Assembly: GCF_012489685.1 (NCBI RefSeq) | Contig: NC_080044.1 | Location: 82,818,732 to 82,882,731 of the forward strand | Reading direction: 5' to 3' | From: Lotus japonicus | Taxonomy: Eukaryota > Streptophyta > Magnoliopsida > Fabales > Fabaceae | Length of the DNA stretch: 64,000 bases | Shown: positions 49,777 to 62,600 of the stretch, piece after piece | How the letters are laid out: each line of letters begins with the position of its first letter | Position numbering within the stretch: the stretch's first letter is position 1 | The notes under the pieces: model-generated | What the model was told of the DNA's origin: nothing | Database searches by the model: none | What the model saw: only the letters and a program-made list of their open reading frames with translations | Made by a program: the position numbers and the translations under genes

Positions 49777-51627
49777 ATGGCTGAACGTGGTGGCGGAGAT
49801 CGTGGTGGATTCGGCCGTGGCTTCGGCGGTCGTGGCGACAGAGGCCGTGGAGACAGAGGCCGTGGCGGACGCCGCAGGACTGGTGGCAGGCGCGACGAGG
49901 AGGAGAAGTGGGTCCCCGTGACCAAGCTCGGTCGTCTTGTGAGAGACGGCAAAATCCGAAGCCTGGAGCAGATCTACCTCCACTCCCTCCCAATCAAGGA
50001 GCACCAGATCATCGACATGTTGGTTGGACCCACTCTCAAGGACGAGGTCATGAAGATCATGCCGGTCCAGAAGCAGACCCGTGCCGGTCAGCGAACCAGG
50101 TTCAAGGCCTTCGTCGTCGTCGGCGACAACAATGGTCACGTCGGGCTCGGCGTGAAGTGCAGCAAGGAAGTTGCTACCGCCATTCGCGGTGGGATTATCC
50201 TTGCTAAGCTCTCTGTTATCCCCGTCAGGAGGGGATACTGGGGTAACAAGATCGGAAAGCCCCACACCGTTCCCTGCAAGGTTACCGGAAAGTGTGGTTC
50301 CGTCACTGTCCGCATGGTCCCTGCACCTCGTGGTTCTGGAATCGTTGCTGCTAGGGTTCCCAAGAAGGTCTTGCAGTTCGCTGGGATTGATGATGTTTTC
50401 ACTTCCTCCAGGGGTTCCACCAAAACCCTTGGAAATTTCGTCAAGGTAAACGGGTTTTTTCTTCTTCTTTTTTCTTTTAATTTAATTTCTCAGATTGATT
50501 TTATGCCTTTAATTAGGAATACTCAATTGTAACAATTTTCATGTTTTTGTCACTTGTATGATTTATTTTCTGATTGCTTTGCAAATATTTGATGTTTCAT
50601 AAGCTTTGGATAGAATGCACCCTGTTATTTTCTCTGTTGTGATGTTTTTATTTACTGTTGGGTTGTTTAATCATCTATTTGATTGAACTAGTCACTGAAT
50701 CATGCACTGTTTTATGTTTTACCTTTAGTAACATAGCAATGTAAGATCATTTTCTTGTGTAGTTAATTGAATTTGTTATTATGCTACCATTGTACATGCA
50801 TCATTTTGTTTCTACCTTTAGTTACTTGACAATGCAAGGTGATTTTCATTTGTATGTTGTTGAATTTGAGTATTATGCAACAATCATTCATGCATCATTT
50901 TGTGTTCTAACTTTAGTTACATGGCAATGCATGGTGATTATTTTCTTCTGATGTCAGTTTGCTGAATTTGAGTTATTATGCTGCTATTACACATGAACCA
51001 TAGTGTGTTTTTTCCTTTAGTTACTTGAATATGCAAGGTGAATTTCCTCTGATGTAAGTTGTTGAATTTGAGTATTATGATGTATTATTCATGCTTCATT
51101 TTGTGTTCGACCTTTTGTTACATGGTAATTGTAGGTGATTATTTTCTTCTGATGTCATTTGCTGTATTTGAGTTATTATGCTACTATTACACATGCACCA
51201 TATTGGGTTCTACCTTTAGTTATATGGCATTGCAAGATGAGTTATCATTGTACCATTCTCATTGGTACTTATGCTTGATAGTCACACATTGTTTTATGTT
51301 CCACCTTGATTTATTTGGCAATGGAATGTGATTTTCCTCTAATGTAACTATTAAACCTTTGTCCTAGTACTATTGTTACTTCTGTATGCTGGATAGAAAT
51401 GGATCAGGTATTTTGTTACTGATTTTTATGATTTGTCTATGTCCATAATAATGCCTTGTTTTTTACAGGCTACTTTTGATTGTCTGCTGAAGACCTATGG
51501 TTTTCTGACACCTGAATTCTGGAAGGAGACTCGTTTCACCAAATCTCCATTCCAAGAGTATACCGATCTTTTGGCTAAGCCAACAGCAAAGGCCCTTATC
51601 CTTGAGGAGGAAAGGGTGGAGGCTTGA
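49777..51627 (+). CDS. RPS2: 40S ribosomal protein S2 (uS5)
   Basis: Two exons, 49777-50445 and 51469-51627, encode 275 residues, the normal plant length. The N terminus is an RGG-type tail ([20 protein letters not shown]), commonly arginine-methylated in this family. The S5 N-terminal RNA-binding fold follows ([20 protein letters not shown]), then the S5 C-terminal fold ([20 protein letters not shown]) and the eukaryote-specific tail ending ILEEERVEA. uS5 sits in the small-subunit head-body region near the mRNA entrance and supports decoding fidelity. Exon 1 is GC-rich and codon-biased, as expected for high expression. The gene is intact, and its promoter carries the matching motifs. Confidence 0.98.
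50701..51331 (+). repeat. Degenerate ~100-bp tandem array filling the RPS2 intron
   Basis: At least seven units start with a CATGCATCATTTTGTGTTC-like word followed by CTACCTTTAGTTACATGGCA and AATGCAAGGTGA. They start at about 50701, 50797, 50890, 50992, 51090, 51193 and 51283, so the spacing is 90-103 bases. Between them lies TTGAATTTGAGTATTATG-type sequence. The array makes up most of the 1023-bp intron (50446-51468). Confidence 0.85.
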
Positions 51628-53863
51628 GTTTGCTTGCAGTTTTGGTGTCATGGGGTGATCATGTTTTAAACACCTAGGAACTAGTAATTATATTTTTGAT
51701 GCTTGTGTTGTTTCCTGCCAGATTGAGGAACATTCTATTATCTTCGTACTTTTTTGTTTTTCAAGTTCTCAGTTTATTGGATATTTCCTCAGTTTAAATA
51801 CCATAAATTTTCTTCCTTATTTTCGGTTGGGTCAGGTTGCATTATTCATAGAAAAAGTTTTCTTTCTTTATGATTTGATAAAATTAATCTAACATGAAAT
51901 TTATTGACATTTTAAAATCCAATTATTTTTTTTTGTTGGATTTGGATTTAACTAAAGCATATCTGTTTTTCTGTGATGAAACTGTGACGTTCATGTCATG
52001 GGGATGCTATCCTTTAGGGAAAGAAACTATGATGTTTTCATTTAGAATTTTGGGATAATTATTTGATTATATATTCCTTGAGAAAGAACTATGATGTTTT
52101 CAATTAGAATTTTGGGTTAATTATTTGTTTTTCTTGATTGTTGTTTGTTCGTGTTTAGTGACGTTCATGACTACCCTATTATGAACATCAATATGCCAGA
52201 GAAATTTCTTTACCTATCCTTGGATCTAAATGAAAGAGCACCTACTGAAACTCATCCCATTAGTAGATAAGCTCAAAGAAGTTTTGATGAGTCTAACCCA
52301 CATGGGACCAGAACATGGTTCACCAATAATAATGCGATACATTCCTCCTGGCTATGCCTTTGTGGAATCCGACTGCAAACATGTATGTATATTGGTTTGT
52401 TGAATTGAAGTTCACAATTCGCTATTCCAAATTGAACTTTTTCTATGGATTTGGTAAAGTACTTTTCAGTTTGAGTTTATCTTGTTTCAAACACACATTG
52501 TGTTGTTTGGCGAATACAATTTAGTGGCCCTTTCATTCTTTTGTGACGGTGCTTTCAATCGTGGAAGGCCCTACCATGTGATGAAGGCTGTGAGCATCTA
52601 TCTCATTTGCTACGTATGAAGTTGCCTTTACGATACAAACTACAGGCTCTCAAGTTTGTAACAAAGCACCATTTTGAAGATCATTCTTGAATAGTAATTT
52701 TCCCTGTAGTATTGAGTTATGCAAAGCGTTGTTCAAGACCATTTATAATAAGATGATTAACAAATTACAATGTAAGATGTAAGCGCTAGCTAAAGTAGAC
52801 ACTTTCGCGACATAGTATTAAAGGTCGCCTTCATTTTTCCAAAGAGTTGTACTAGTCTGTTAATTCTTGAGTGTAATAGAGGATTTGTACTTATAGTTAT
52901 TGCGTGATGAAGGGGTAGAATGACAGTATATTATAGAATATATTCGCAAATGGGCATATCAATCCTGTGAGAACATGTTCACTTCATTGTTAAGGCAAAC
53001 ATAATCCAAATTTGACAGTAAAGCGAGAAAGTGAAAATTTGAAGTTAGAAACTTCAAATTAGATCAAAGAAACTCATTTTGGAGGATATTAATCTCACTT
53101 TAGACTTTGGAGGATATTGACAGTTAAAACACCTTTTCACCCATAGAACCCGAGGAGATGTAGAAATTTGTTGATGATCATCATTACATTAACTGAACCT
53201 TCTTTCCAACATTGCATAAGAACTCTTTAACTCCCAGCCACCAACCTTAAGCAAAGAATATCAATAGAAAACCACCTAAAATAGGACGTAATTGCATAAC
53301 TAGGTTTACTCTAACCTCATACAATAAATATTGTGATATTCATGCAAAATATAGAACTTTTCTATTCTTCCCGGTATCTCAGAAGTATAAATGGTCTTTT
53401 CTACTCATTGGTAAAAACCACTATTATCGCATCTACATCAAATACTATTAGCTAGTCTAATTATATTTTGTACCCTCAAATGCTAATATTAATTAGTCTA
53501 ATTATCTTATCAACCCTGAAATGCTATTAATTAGTCTCTTGTTCATCCACGACACCTACCAGTGATTACCAATTCAAGAACAATGAAACAATCCCCTAAT
53601 ACCACAAAATGACATAAATTAAAACAATTCTCCGAGTCACCACGGCATTCAACTTTGAGAATGAAACAAAACATTCTACTCTAAATCCAGAAGCATCATC
53701 CACTTTGATGGGTTCATTCTTCATTAAATCCTACACATGCTAATGGTCTGTCCAAACACGTTTTACCAGCTAAGCTAAGCTTCTAATCAGATGGGGCCCA
53801 TCCCATTGTCTATCCTGCGCCGACCCATGTTGCATGGAGTGCGCAGTACGCTACCTGTTTACA
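51628..53863. other. RPS2 3' flank and intergenic DNA
   Basis: The first about 250 bases are the likely RPS2 3' UTR. A coding-like fragment lies at about 52240-52386 (see findings). The rest shows no gene. It ends at a Helitron 3' terminus. Confidence 0.4.
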
Positions 53864-54567
53864 CTAGATATAATACCCGTGCGTTGCACGGGTTTACTTA
53901 CAATGTTCTTATACAATAGATATAACATGTTGTACTGGTTTATTTACAACATTCTTAACATTGTATAAAACGACTATCCCTCAATTAATACATAAATATT
54001 AAAATATCTTTATTATAAAATAAAAAATAATAACTGTGTTTAGAACCAAGAAAATTACAATTCAGATTATCAAAAAAGAGTTAAAATTTTTGTTATTTAT
54101 TCATGTATTTTAATACAGGATCCTTTTACTTCTTAATGTACTTCATGAATTTTTTTACGTTAATTAAATAAAAAATGGTGACTAATATATTTTTCATTTT
54201 TTTTTAAGTAAAAATATTTTTAAATCATTATATTAACTCATATTAAACTTCCTACCACAAACAAATAATTTTTAACTGTTTTTTTTTTGCTTACATGTAT
54301 CCTCCTAATTCAGAGGAATCCTCCTTTATAGACAATCCTGCTCGAGCCAAGAATTTTCACATATTGGTGGAGTTAACTCTTTCAGCGAAGTTTAAACATC
54401 AGTGTAATTTTTTTTTATCAGAGTGTTTGTTTCATTCTTTTTTGTTTCACACTTTTTTAAAGAACTAAAGTGTTATGTTATGTTCTACCTTATACAACAA
54501 ACATAGGAGATGAGGGATGATTTAATGTAGAGGAGTGCAAAAAACTCAAGTCTCATTTACATATATA
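53864..54567 (-). mobile_element. Minus-strand Helitron, unit 1 of a chain
   Basis: On the minus strand the 3' end has hairpin ACCCGTGCAACGCACGGGT (53875-53893) followed by ATTATATCTAG and T, the canonical terminus at 53864. The right end contains ATATATGTAAATGAG, resembling the 5' terminus of the unit ending at 59151. The next unit's CTAG end abuts it directly at 54568. About 700 bp, non-coding. Confidence 0.68.
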
Positions 54568-56635
54568 CTAGAAATTAAACCCGTGCGTTGCACGGGTTCG
54601 TTTTTTATTTTATTTTTTAATTGTAATATTTAAATTTGCAGAAAGGTAATAAAGTTATTAGTTAGAAGAAGATTTAGAATATATGTATAATTAAATATAA
54701 TTGAGTTATGATATTCTCACACTTTCTTTCTCTAATAAGGGAAAAAAGGATTAAACAGGTAGATTTCTTTTTTTTTTTGCTTCATCGGAAGAAAAAATAG
54801 GTAGATTTCTATTGAGATTGAAATGAGAGTAGTTTTTTTTTTATATAAAAGAAATTTAATTACTTAATTAGATTAGTATTGAAATGAACGTGGTAGTCTA
54901 CTATTTTTTTTTCTTATATTGATTTAGTCATTGCAGTGATGTTATCAGTTGTGCTAATTTTTTTTATCAAGATTGATGTGGTTGTTTACCATTGCTGGTG
55001 GCATAGAAGTTCTTTTAAAATCACTTCCACGAACATAAAAAATAGATTCTATCTAACTGCAGGATGGACGTCATTTGTTCCCTTTGAATGATTAAGTTGC
55101 TATTTTTTTCTTCATAATATGACAATATTGAGGAGTGAAAGATTCCTATTTCTTATCAAGAATATAGTGAGTACTACATTTTACACTTATCTTTCTAGTG
55201 CAGTATATAAATTTATGTGGCTCACACTTTGTTACTGATTTGTGTCATATAAATATAGAAATGATGATATATTTGTATGATTTCAATTGAATGAGAAGAA
55301 TTGTTTAGTAAATTACCATATATGTGAAACTCACAGTTTTATTTTTCAATCATCTGCAACGGGGATATATCACTAAGTAATGTGTGTTTCTTGTTGTTGT
55401 TGATGATCTTTCTCCTGCAATAAAGAAATAAGAATGAGTAATTTAAAAAAGCAATTTTGAAATTAACTAAAATAATTAAAAATGACATACTTGTTGAAGT
55501 AGTTAGAGACAATTGTCTTTTTTTTCTCACCAGCAGCTGAAGTCTAAGAAATATGAATAATTTGAGTTTGTGAGTGATTTCACTGGTTTGTTTATATAGA
55601 GATATAATAGATGCATGGTTCAATATACTACATTTCATTTTTTATTTATTTAATGTAGATAGTTGAATAGTCTCCTGACATTAACAATTTTATTAAGGTT
55701 TTGACACTGGTATTGCCATCATGCCACTATTTTTAATTTAATGTTAGTTTTTCTTCGGAGTTACTATGTTAACGAAATCTAAGAGTTTGTGAGTTTAAGA
55801 AAAATAGACATATATTCCTGCAGAAAATTGGACTGCAAACTAAGACCATTGCATATCAAGATTAATTTTGGCGGAAGTATGCTTTATTGTTAATAGTTTT
55901 TTTTCTTGGACTAAATTGATATTAGTTTAAAATTAACATTAAATTTGATTTTAATTTAAGGTACTGTGCTTAACAGAGGCTCTGATCTGTGGTGGCACTC
56001 TGAATCTGTTCTCTGACCTTCCTCTGTCCATCTTTGCAGCCTTGTTTTTTCTCTGATTTTGGTGCTGAGGCTAGCTTGCGGGTGTAGCGGATGTGGTGCC
56101 TTTGCTGTTTGGCTTCTTGGTTGTTTTCTTGCTTTTTTTGTCCTTTTCTACTGGTGTTTCCCGTGGGCCTTTGTTGTCTTGCGTTGCTGCCTTGTTTTTC
56201 CTTCTCTTTTATTTTCTTTTTCCTCTAGTCTGTTGCTGATGTTTTGTTAATTTCCTTTGTGTTTGTATTTCTGTTGTATTTGCTAGTACTCTTTTATCTT
56301 ACTTGGGAGAGTTTGTTCCCAAGGCTCTTTTTTATTAATCCATGATATTTGTTTCTCAAAAAAAAAAAGGTACTGTGTTAAAACCATTTGCAGATATAAC
56401 TTTGTGGTCTGTTACACTTTTGGCATGGATGTTACTCTTTTGCTTATACATTTGATATTTATTAAGTTTAAAACTAAAATCATTAGTGCACAAGTTTCCA
56501 CTACCCGTTCATTCACTCACTAAGCTATCTCATTAAAACACCAGTTTTTTTACTAATGTATGTAGGTTCTCATGTGTATTTGTACTTAATACTTAGCTCA
56601 AGTGAGCTTTACTAATATATATATAGATAGATAGA
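54568..56635 (-). mobile_element. Minus-strand Helitron, unit 2 of a chain
   Basis: The minus-strand 3' end is a perfect hairpin (54579-54597) followed by TTAATTTCTAG and T at 54568. The 5' end is TCTATC/TATATATATATTAG followed by AAGCTCACTTGAGCTAAG, starting at 56627-56635. The unit is interrupted by a 5'-truncated LINE (55973-56368). No Rep/helicase frame is seen. Confidence 0.68.
55973..56368 (+). mobile_element. 5'-truncated LINE 3' end with poly-A and target duplication
   Basis: About 395 bases of GC-richer, T/G-rich sequence end in an 11-base poly-A (56358-56368), preceded by TATTAATCCATGATATTTGTTTCTC, typical of plant L1 3' ends. The flanks share AAGGTACTGTG followed by CTTA or TTA (55958 and 56367), consistent with a target-site duplication. 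The 63-codon frame inside is not a recognisable protein. Confidence 0.75.
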
Positions 56636-56656
56636 TATTTTTTTTTGGAAAAACCA

Positions 56657-56688
<32 letters not shown>

Positions 56689-57499
56689 AATAATTACTTT
56701 GGGAAATAAGAGCCCCAAGTATAATATAGATAGATGTATATTGATAGAATTTTTTTTATTTTAAAAGTATTTTATCTAAATTATTTATTAATAAATATTA
56801 TTTTATTTTTTATTTTAATTTTTTAAATTTGTCAAATGCAAAGCTCAAGTCAATTTTAAGTCTATGAATGTTGTTATTTAATATAAGTAGTTGAATAGGT
56901 TTTTATAATACAATTTTTTTCAGTTTTTAGTTTATTAAATATTTTATTTTTTAATGTATTTAATATAAAGGTATGTGAGCTTTTATGGTTTAATACACAT
57001 GTGTATTTGTACTTAATACTTAGCTCAAGTGAGCTTTACTAATATATATAGATATATATTTTTTTTGGAAAAACCAAATATATATATATATATATATATA
57101 AATAATTACTTTGGGAAATAAGAGCCCCAAGTACAATATAGATAGATATATATTGATAGAATTTTTTTTATTTTAAAGTATTTTATCTAAATTATTTATT
57201 AATAAATATTATTTTGTTTTTTATTTTGATTTTTTAAATTTGTCAAATGCAAAGCTCAAGTCAATTTTAAGTCTATGAATGTTGTTATATGCAAAGCTCA
57301 AGTCAATTTTAAGTCTATGAATGTTGTTATTTAATATAAGTAGTTGAATAGGTTTTTATAATACAATTTTTTTCAGTTTTTAGTTTATTAAATATTTTAT
57401 TTTTTAATGTATTTAATATAAAGGTATGTGAGCTTTTATGGTTTAATACATATTTGTATTTGTACTTAATACTTAGCTCAAGTGAGCTTTACTAATATA
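56590..57499 (-). repeat. Tandem Helitron 5'-terminal units (~430 bp each)
   Basis: The block CTTAATACTTAGCTCAAGTGAGCTTTACTAATATA occurs at about 56584, 57009 and 57463. After the first two copies comes TTTTTTTTGGAAAAACC, an (AT)n tract, GGGAAATAAGAGCCCCAAGT, and about 300 shared bases. Each block is the reverse complement of a Helitron 5' end. The second unit has an extra 42-base internal duplication near 57240-57330. The third unit is cut off by the next Helitron's CTAG end at 57500. Confidence 0.85.
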
Positions 57500-59151
57500 C
57501 TAGATATTATACCCGTGCGTTGCACGGGTTTGTTTACAACATTTTTAACATTAAATAACAATGATTATAATTTAAATTATTACATAAATATTAAAATAGT
57601 TTTTATTTTAAAATAAACAATAATAATTGTGTTCAACAATTCAATAATTTCAAAAAATTTACTAATTAATATTTAATAATATCATTTTAAAAATTTAATT
57701 ATTTACTTATTTAATAATGTGAGAATAATACAGTCCATTTGAAAAAAAACTAAGCAATAAGTTTTTAATCCCATCAAAAAAATTGTTGTACCATTTTTGT
57801 GTACTTTTTACCGAGAAAGTCATTTTTTGGGAAGGGCAATCACAATTTCCCAAACAGGTTTACACATGTTAAAATTGAGAAAAATAAAGCAATTTCATCT
57901 TTTTCAACTATAATAAGATATAGATTAAATAGATTAAGTATTATGTAGTAAATTTATATTTATTCAACTTTGGTCACAACGTTTTTCTCTATTAACCTTG
58001 CTCAAAATCAATTTTACTAATATTTTTTTGAAAGATAAAAATATATATTAATATAATATCAAAAGGCTTGAGAGCAAAACTCTCTTAAGCAGGCTATACA
58101 AACCAACCAACGCTGGCGGCAATAAAAGACCGCGAACATCGCAAAAAGGAAAGACCGTAAATTATATTGAGATTGTTTCTTCAAATAAAATACACATACG
58201 TTATAGTTAATAGTAAATACCATATAGCATCATTTTTTAATTTAAACAATTTTATCTAAATTATTTATTGATAACATTATTTTGTCATTAATCAAGTTTA
58301 ATTTTAGTTATTTTTCCCTAATGCAAAATTCAAGTAAATTTTTATGCTTATGAATATTATTATTCAATTTAGGTAGTTGAATATATTATTACAAAGAAAT
58401 TTGCTATTGCTTCCTTCATTTTACTACAAAGGTAGAAAGATTTTACTGCTTAATGTATTAATTAATTTTTTTATGATAATTAAATTAAAAAATAAATGAC
58501 TATGACTAATATGTTTTTTTTAAATTAATCTAATTAAATCATGATATTAACTCGTATTAACCTTCCTATCGAATAAAAGTGTAGTTTTTTTATTAGAGTG
58601 TCTTGTTTCATTTTTTCATTCTTTTTTAGAGAACTAAAGTGTTATGTTTCAAGACACTTTTGTCATGTTCTATTTTACCTTATACAATAAACATGAAAAT
58701 TAGTTGACTAACTAATTGATCTAAAATATTTATTAATCAGTTTTTAGTTTAGTTTAATGTATAATACAAATTTTTTTTTGTATTTATAATAAATTTCAAT
58801 TGAGTTATACATTTTAGTGGGTAGTTGAATAGCTAATGACTTAGACAAATTTATTCATTTTTAATATAAATATTTTTTGCTTTCAAAAATAAATAAATTA
58901 CTATTAACTATCAAATTTATTTTAGGAAGCACAAATAAATCAAATTTTTTTATTTGTAAAGCTAGTCACTTTCAGTTATTATTATTACTTAAAAGAAATT
59001 CCTCATGTAGTAATTAATAATTAAAATAATATTAATATTTAATTTAAAATATGAGAAATTGAAAAGTTGAATAGAAATTTGTTTAACTTACATTATTTAA
59101 TGCATTTAATATGTATAGCTCAAGTGAGCTTTACATATATATATATATAGA
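57500..59151 (-). mobile_element. Minus-strand Helitron, unit 3 of a chain
   Basis: The minus-strand 3' end is the hairpin at 57511-57529 followed by ATAATATCTAG and T at 57500. The 5' end is TCTATATATATATATATATG followed by TAAAGCTCACTTGAGC, starting at 59151 with A just before it. Length is 1652 bp. The interior is AT-rich and non-coding and shares blocks with the tandem 5' units (for example TTTTATCTAAATTATTTATT). Confidence 0.78.
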
Positions 59152-59602
59152 TATAGAAGATATAAGTAGCATTAGATTAGATTAGATAGAGGCATTAATA
59201 ATTGATTAGAGAGAAAGAGTTATAACTAGTTAGTGTGTTTCTGTGTCACTCACTCACTCAGTATTGGTCTGCTTAATCTTAAACTGTGCTAGCTGTATAC
59301 ACTGATCACTCAGATTTGTTTAATCAAATCAATCTCACTATCACTCTCTCTTCACTATAACCAGGAAACAACAACTCATTCAAACAAAATAAATTTAAAT
59401 TAAAAAACAAAAAACAAATCCTCAAAGCCCAGATTTAAATTCACAAGCTAGAGAGAGAAGCAACCATAAACTATGAAACTGAAATTCTCTCTAATTCTCT
59501 CTCTAAAACCACCGTCACGTTTTCGTTGCTGCATTTCGGATCTTCAGAGGTAGGAGGAGAATCTGGATGTGAGTGATTGCGCCGGCATCGGTTAGATCGG
59601 CT
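59152..59602 (+). other. MAP70 upstream region and 5' UTR
   Basis: Contains CACTCACTCACTCAG and CT-rich stretches (59252-59350), then AAATTAAAAAACAAAAAAC, consistent with promoter and 5' UTR. The Helitron chain ends only about 450 bases upstream of the start codon. Confidence 0.45.
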
Positions 59603-62600
59603 ATGGCGGAGTACTCCGGCGAAGGTGGACTTGAGGCGGCGCCGCTGGCGATGTCTGGATCGTTCAAGGAAGGGAAGAGCTCGTCGTCGTCGCGGAGGCG
59701 AGTGCCGTCGAGGAGGCCGAGTTTGGATGCGGATGAGTTCATGAACTTGCTTCACGGTTCGGATCCGGTGAAGTTGGAGCTCAATCGGCTTGAGAATGAA
59801 GTCAAAGGTGTGAAAATGCGGTTCGATCTGAAGAGTTTTTCGCTTGATTTTTTTTTGCTTCGTGTTGTTGATTTGTTGTTGACTGTGGTGGCGTGTGTGT
59901 CTGTGTGGTTGCAGATAAGGACAGAGAATTATCTGAAGCTCAGGCGGAGATCAAAGCCTTGAGGCAATCTGAACGGCTCAGAGAAAAGGCTGTTGAAGAG
60001 GTAACCTCTGATTTTCTAGCTTCGTTGAATTCATTGCATTAATTATGAATTTCTATAATGATCATGCTACTGTAATGCAAACTTGTCTTGCTAATTTAGG
60101 AGGTTTTTACTTCTTGATGATATTGATTTGAGTTTGCTTTTAGTGTTTATGATATACATTTTATAATAGAGTCATTATGCAATTGGTTTAGTATCATATA
60201 TTTATGCAGTGATTTTGTTTTGGCTGATTTTGTTGTAATCATTTCAAAAATTCATTTGCTTAAATCATTCTTTGCATTGTTTACATAAATGATTGGTTAC
60301 TCTGAGAACTTGATGATTTGCCATAATTTCACTTGTTCATGTTAATGCTGCTTCTTAATTCATGGTTTAGTTACTGAGTCAACTTGAAATTTGACTTTAT
60401 TTTCTGTTTTTTTTCTTCCTGTATTGTAGCTTACTGAAGAATTGTCAAGGATTGATGGGAAGCTGAAGTTAACAGAATCTCTTCTAGAAAGCAAAGTATT
60501 GCTTGGACTTGAGCCTCTATCAACTTTAGGAATGAGTAATTTTATTTTTCCAGCATGTGATGTGTTGACTGAACTGAGTATTCTTTGCAGAATCTTGAAA
60601 TAAAGAAAATCAATGATGAGAAGAAAGCGTCAATGGCTGCTCAGTTTGCAGCTGAAGCCACTCTTCGAAGGGTCCATGCTGCTCAGAAGGATGATGACAT
60701 GCCTCCTATAGAGGCCATTCTTGCTCCTCTAGAGGCTGAACTCAAGCTTGCTCGACAAGAGGTATGACCTTCTTTTACTTCAAATGGTAATTCCTGTCAG
60801 AAAATACTGAATAAAGGGTGATTTATGTCATTGTTTCATTTGATTTGTCTCTTGCAGATTGCTAAACTTCAAGACGATAACAAAGCTTTAGATCGTCTTA
60901 CCAAATCTAAAGAAGCAGCACTTGTTGAAGCGGAGAGGACTGTTAAGGCTGCCTTGGCTAAGGCCTCCATGGTGGATGATCTCCAAAATAAAAATCAAGA
61001 GCTAATGAAACAGATTGAGATTTGCCAGGTATTTGCAATCTTGTATGATGTCACTCTTTTAAAGTACATCATAACCATAATAAATTAATAATGTAACTTA
61101 TTATACCTTGTATTGTCAACATCTCTCACAGGAAGAAAATAAAATTTTGGACAAAATGCATAGACTGAAGGTGGCAGAGGTTGAAAAGCTTACTCAAACT
61201 GTCAGGGAACTAGAAGAGGCTGTTCTTGCAGGGGGTGCAGCTGCTAATGCTGTGAGAGATTATCAGAGGAAAGTTCAAGAAATGAATGTAATGTGTTATT
61301 TTCACCAAGTTCGCTCTTCCAGTTGATTTACTCATTATTATTTATTGCTTTTGTTAAGAGCATCTCAACTAAAACACTTTTTGCTTGATATTGTAGGAAG
61401 AAAGAAAAACTCTTGATCGGGAGTTGGCTCGTGCCAAGGTATCAGCTAACAGAGTAGCTGTAGCAGTAGCAAATGAATGGAAAGATGCTAATGATAAAGT
61501 GATGCCTGTCAAACAATGGCTTGAAGAACGACGATTCTTACAGGTGGGTAGTATTTCTCAGTCCTTTGTATTTAATCTTTTTTTCGTTTCTTTCTTGTTT
61601 TATTTTTGGTACAATAAATTTTCCTGCATCTGGCTTCACATAAACCTGGTTTCTTCATTTTTACCAAACTATGTCCTTGCTTGCAGGGAGAGATGCAGCA
61701 ACTTCGAGATAAGCTTGCTATAGCTGAGCGTACTTCAAAGTCCGAAGCACAGTTAAAAGTAATAATCTGGTTTTACAGCCTGCATGTATTAACTTAGAAG
61801 ATAAGTTCTGCCGTTACTCAAGGTAAACCTTTTACTATTTTCAGGAAAAATATCAATTACGGCTTAAAGTGCTTCAAGAGACTTTGAGAGAAACTTCTAA
61901 CAGTATTAATCGCGGCACCTCAGAGGGAAGATGTGTTAGCAATGGGCCTTCTCGACGTCAATCTCTAGGTGGAGCTGATAACATCTCCAAACTAACTTCC
62001 AACGGGTTTCTACCTAAGAGAACATTATCCTTTCAACTAAAGCCCTCTGTGTCCTCCAGCACAGTTTTGAAGAATGCTAAAGGCACATCTAAATCTTTTG
62101 ACGGTGGCTCAAGATCACTAGAAAGGAGTAAAATTCTTCTGAATGGAAAGCCTCCAAGTTCCTCATTTAACCAGTCTTCTGAAAGGACCAAAGACAAAGA
62201 GGAAAAAGACAATTGGAAAGGAAATTCAGATAAGCCAAATGAGCCCCCAGTAGTAGATGTGGAGGATAATGTTCCAGGAGTTTTGTATGATTTGCTGCAG
62301 AAAGAGGTCTTGGCCTTGAGAAAAGCTGGTCATGAAAAAGATCAAAGCCTAAAAGACAAAGATGATGCCATTGAGGTAATCTTAGCTAATTGACAAATGT
62401 AATCTTAGCTAATCTGGCCAGGATTTTATTTCTACTTGTTTTGGATTTCAGTCTTAGACTTCTAATTGATCAATTTAATCTTAGCTAATTGTTGAGATGA
62501 CTATTTTCTGCCAGATGCTAGCGAAGAAAGTGGATACATTGACCAAAGCCATGGAAGTTGAGGCAAAGAAGATGAGAAGGGAAGTAGCTTCCATGGAGAA

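Noticed and set aside
49678..50265. 195-codon minus-strand frame over RPS2
   Set aside because: Antisense shadow of the GC-rich, codon-biased RPS2 exon 1.
56059..56250. 63-codon Cys/Phe/Leu-rich frame
   Set aside because: It is the T/G-rich 3' untranslated end of a truncated LINE with a poly-A tail.
57082..57102. (AT)n tracts as CRISPR-like or origin repeats
   Set aside because: Simple dinucleotide repeats belonging to the Helitron 5' units; CRISPR arrays are not expected in a plant nuclear genome and no spaced direct repeats are present.
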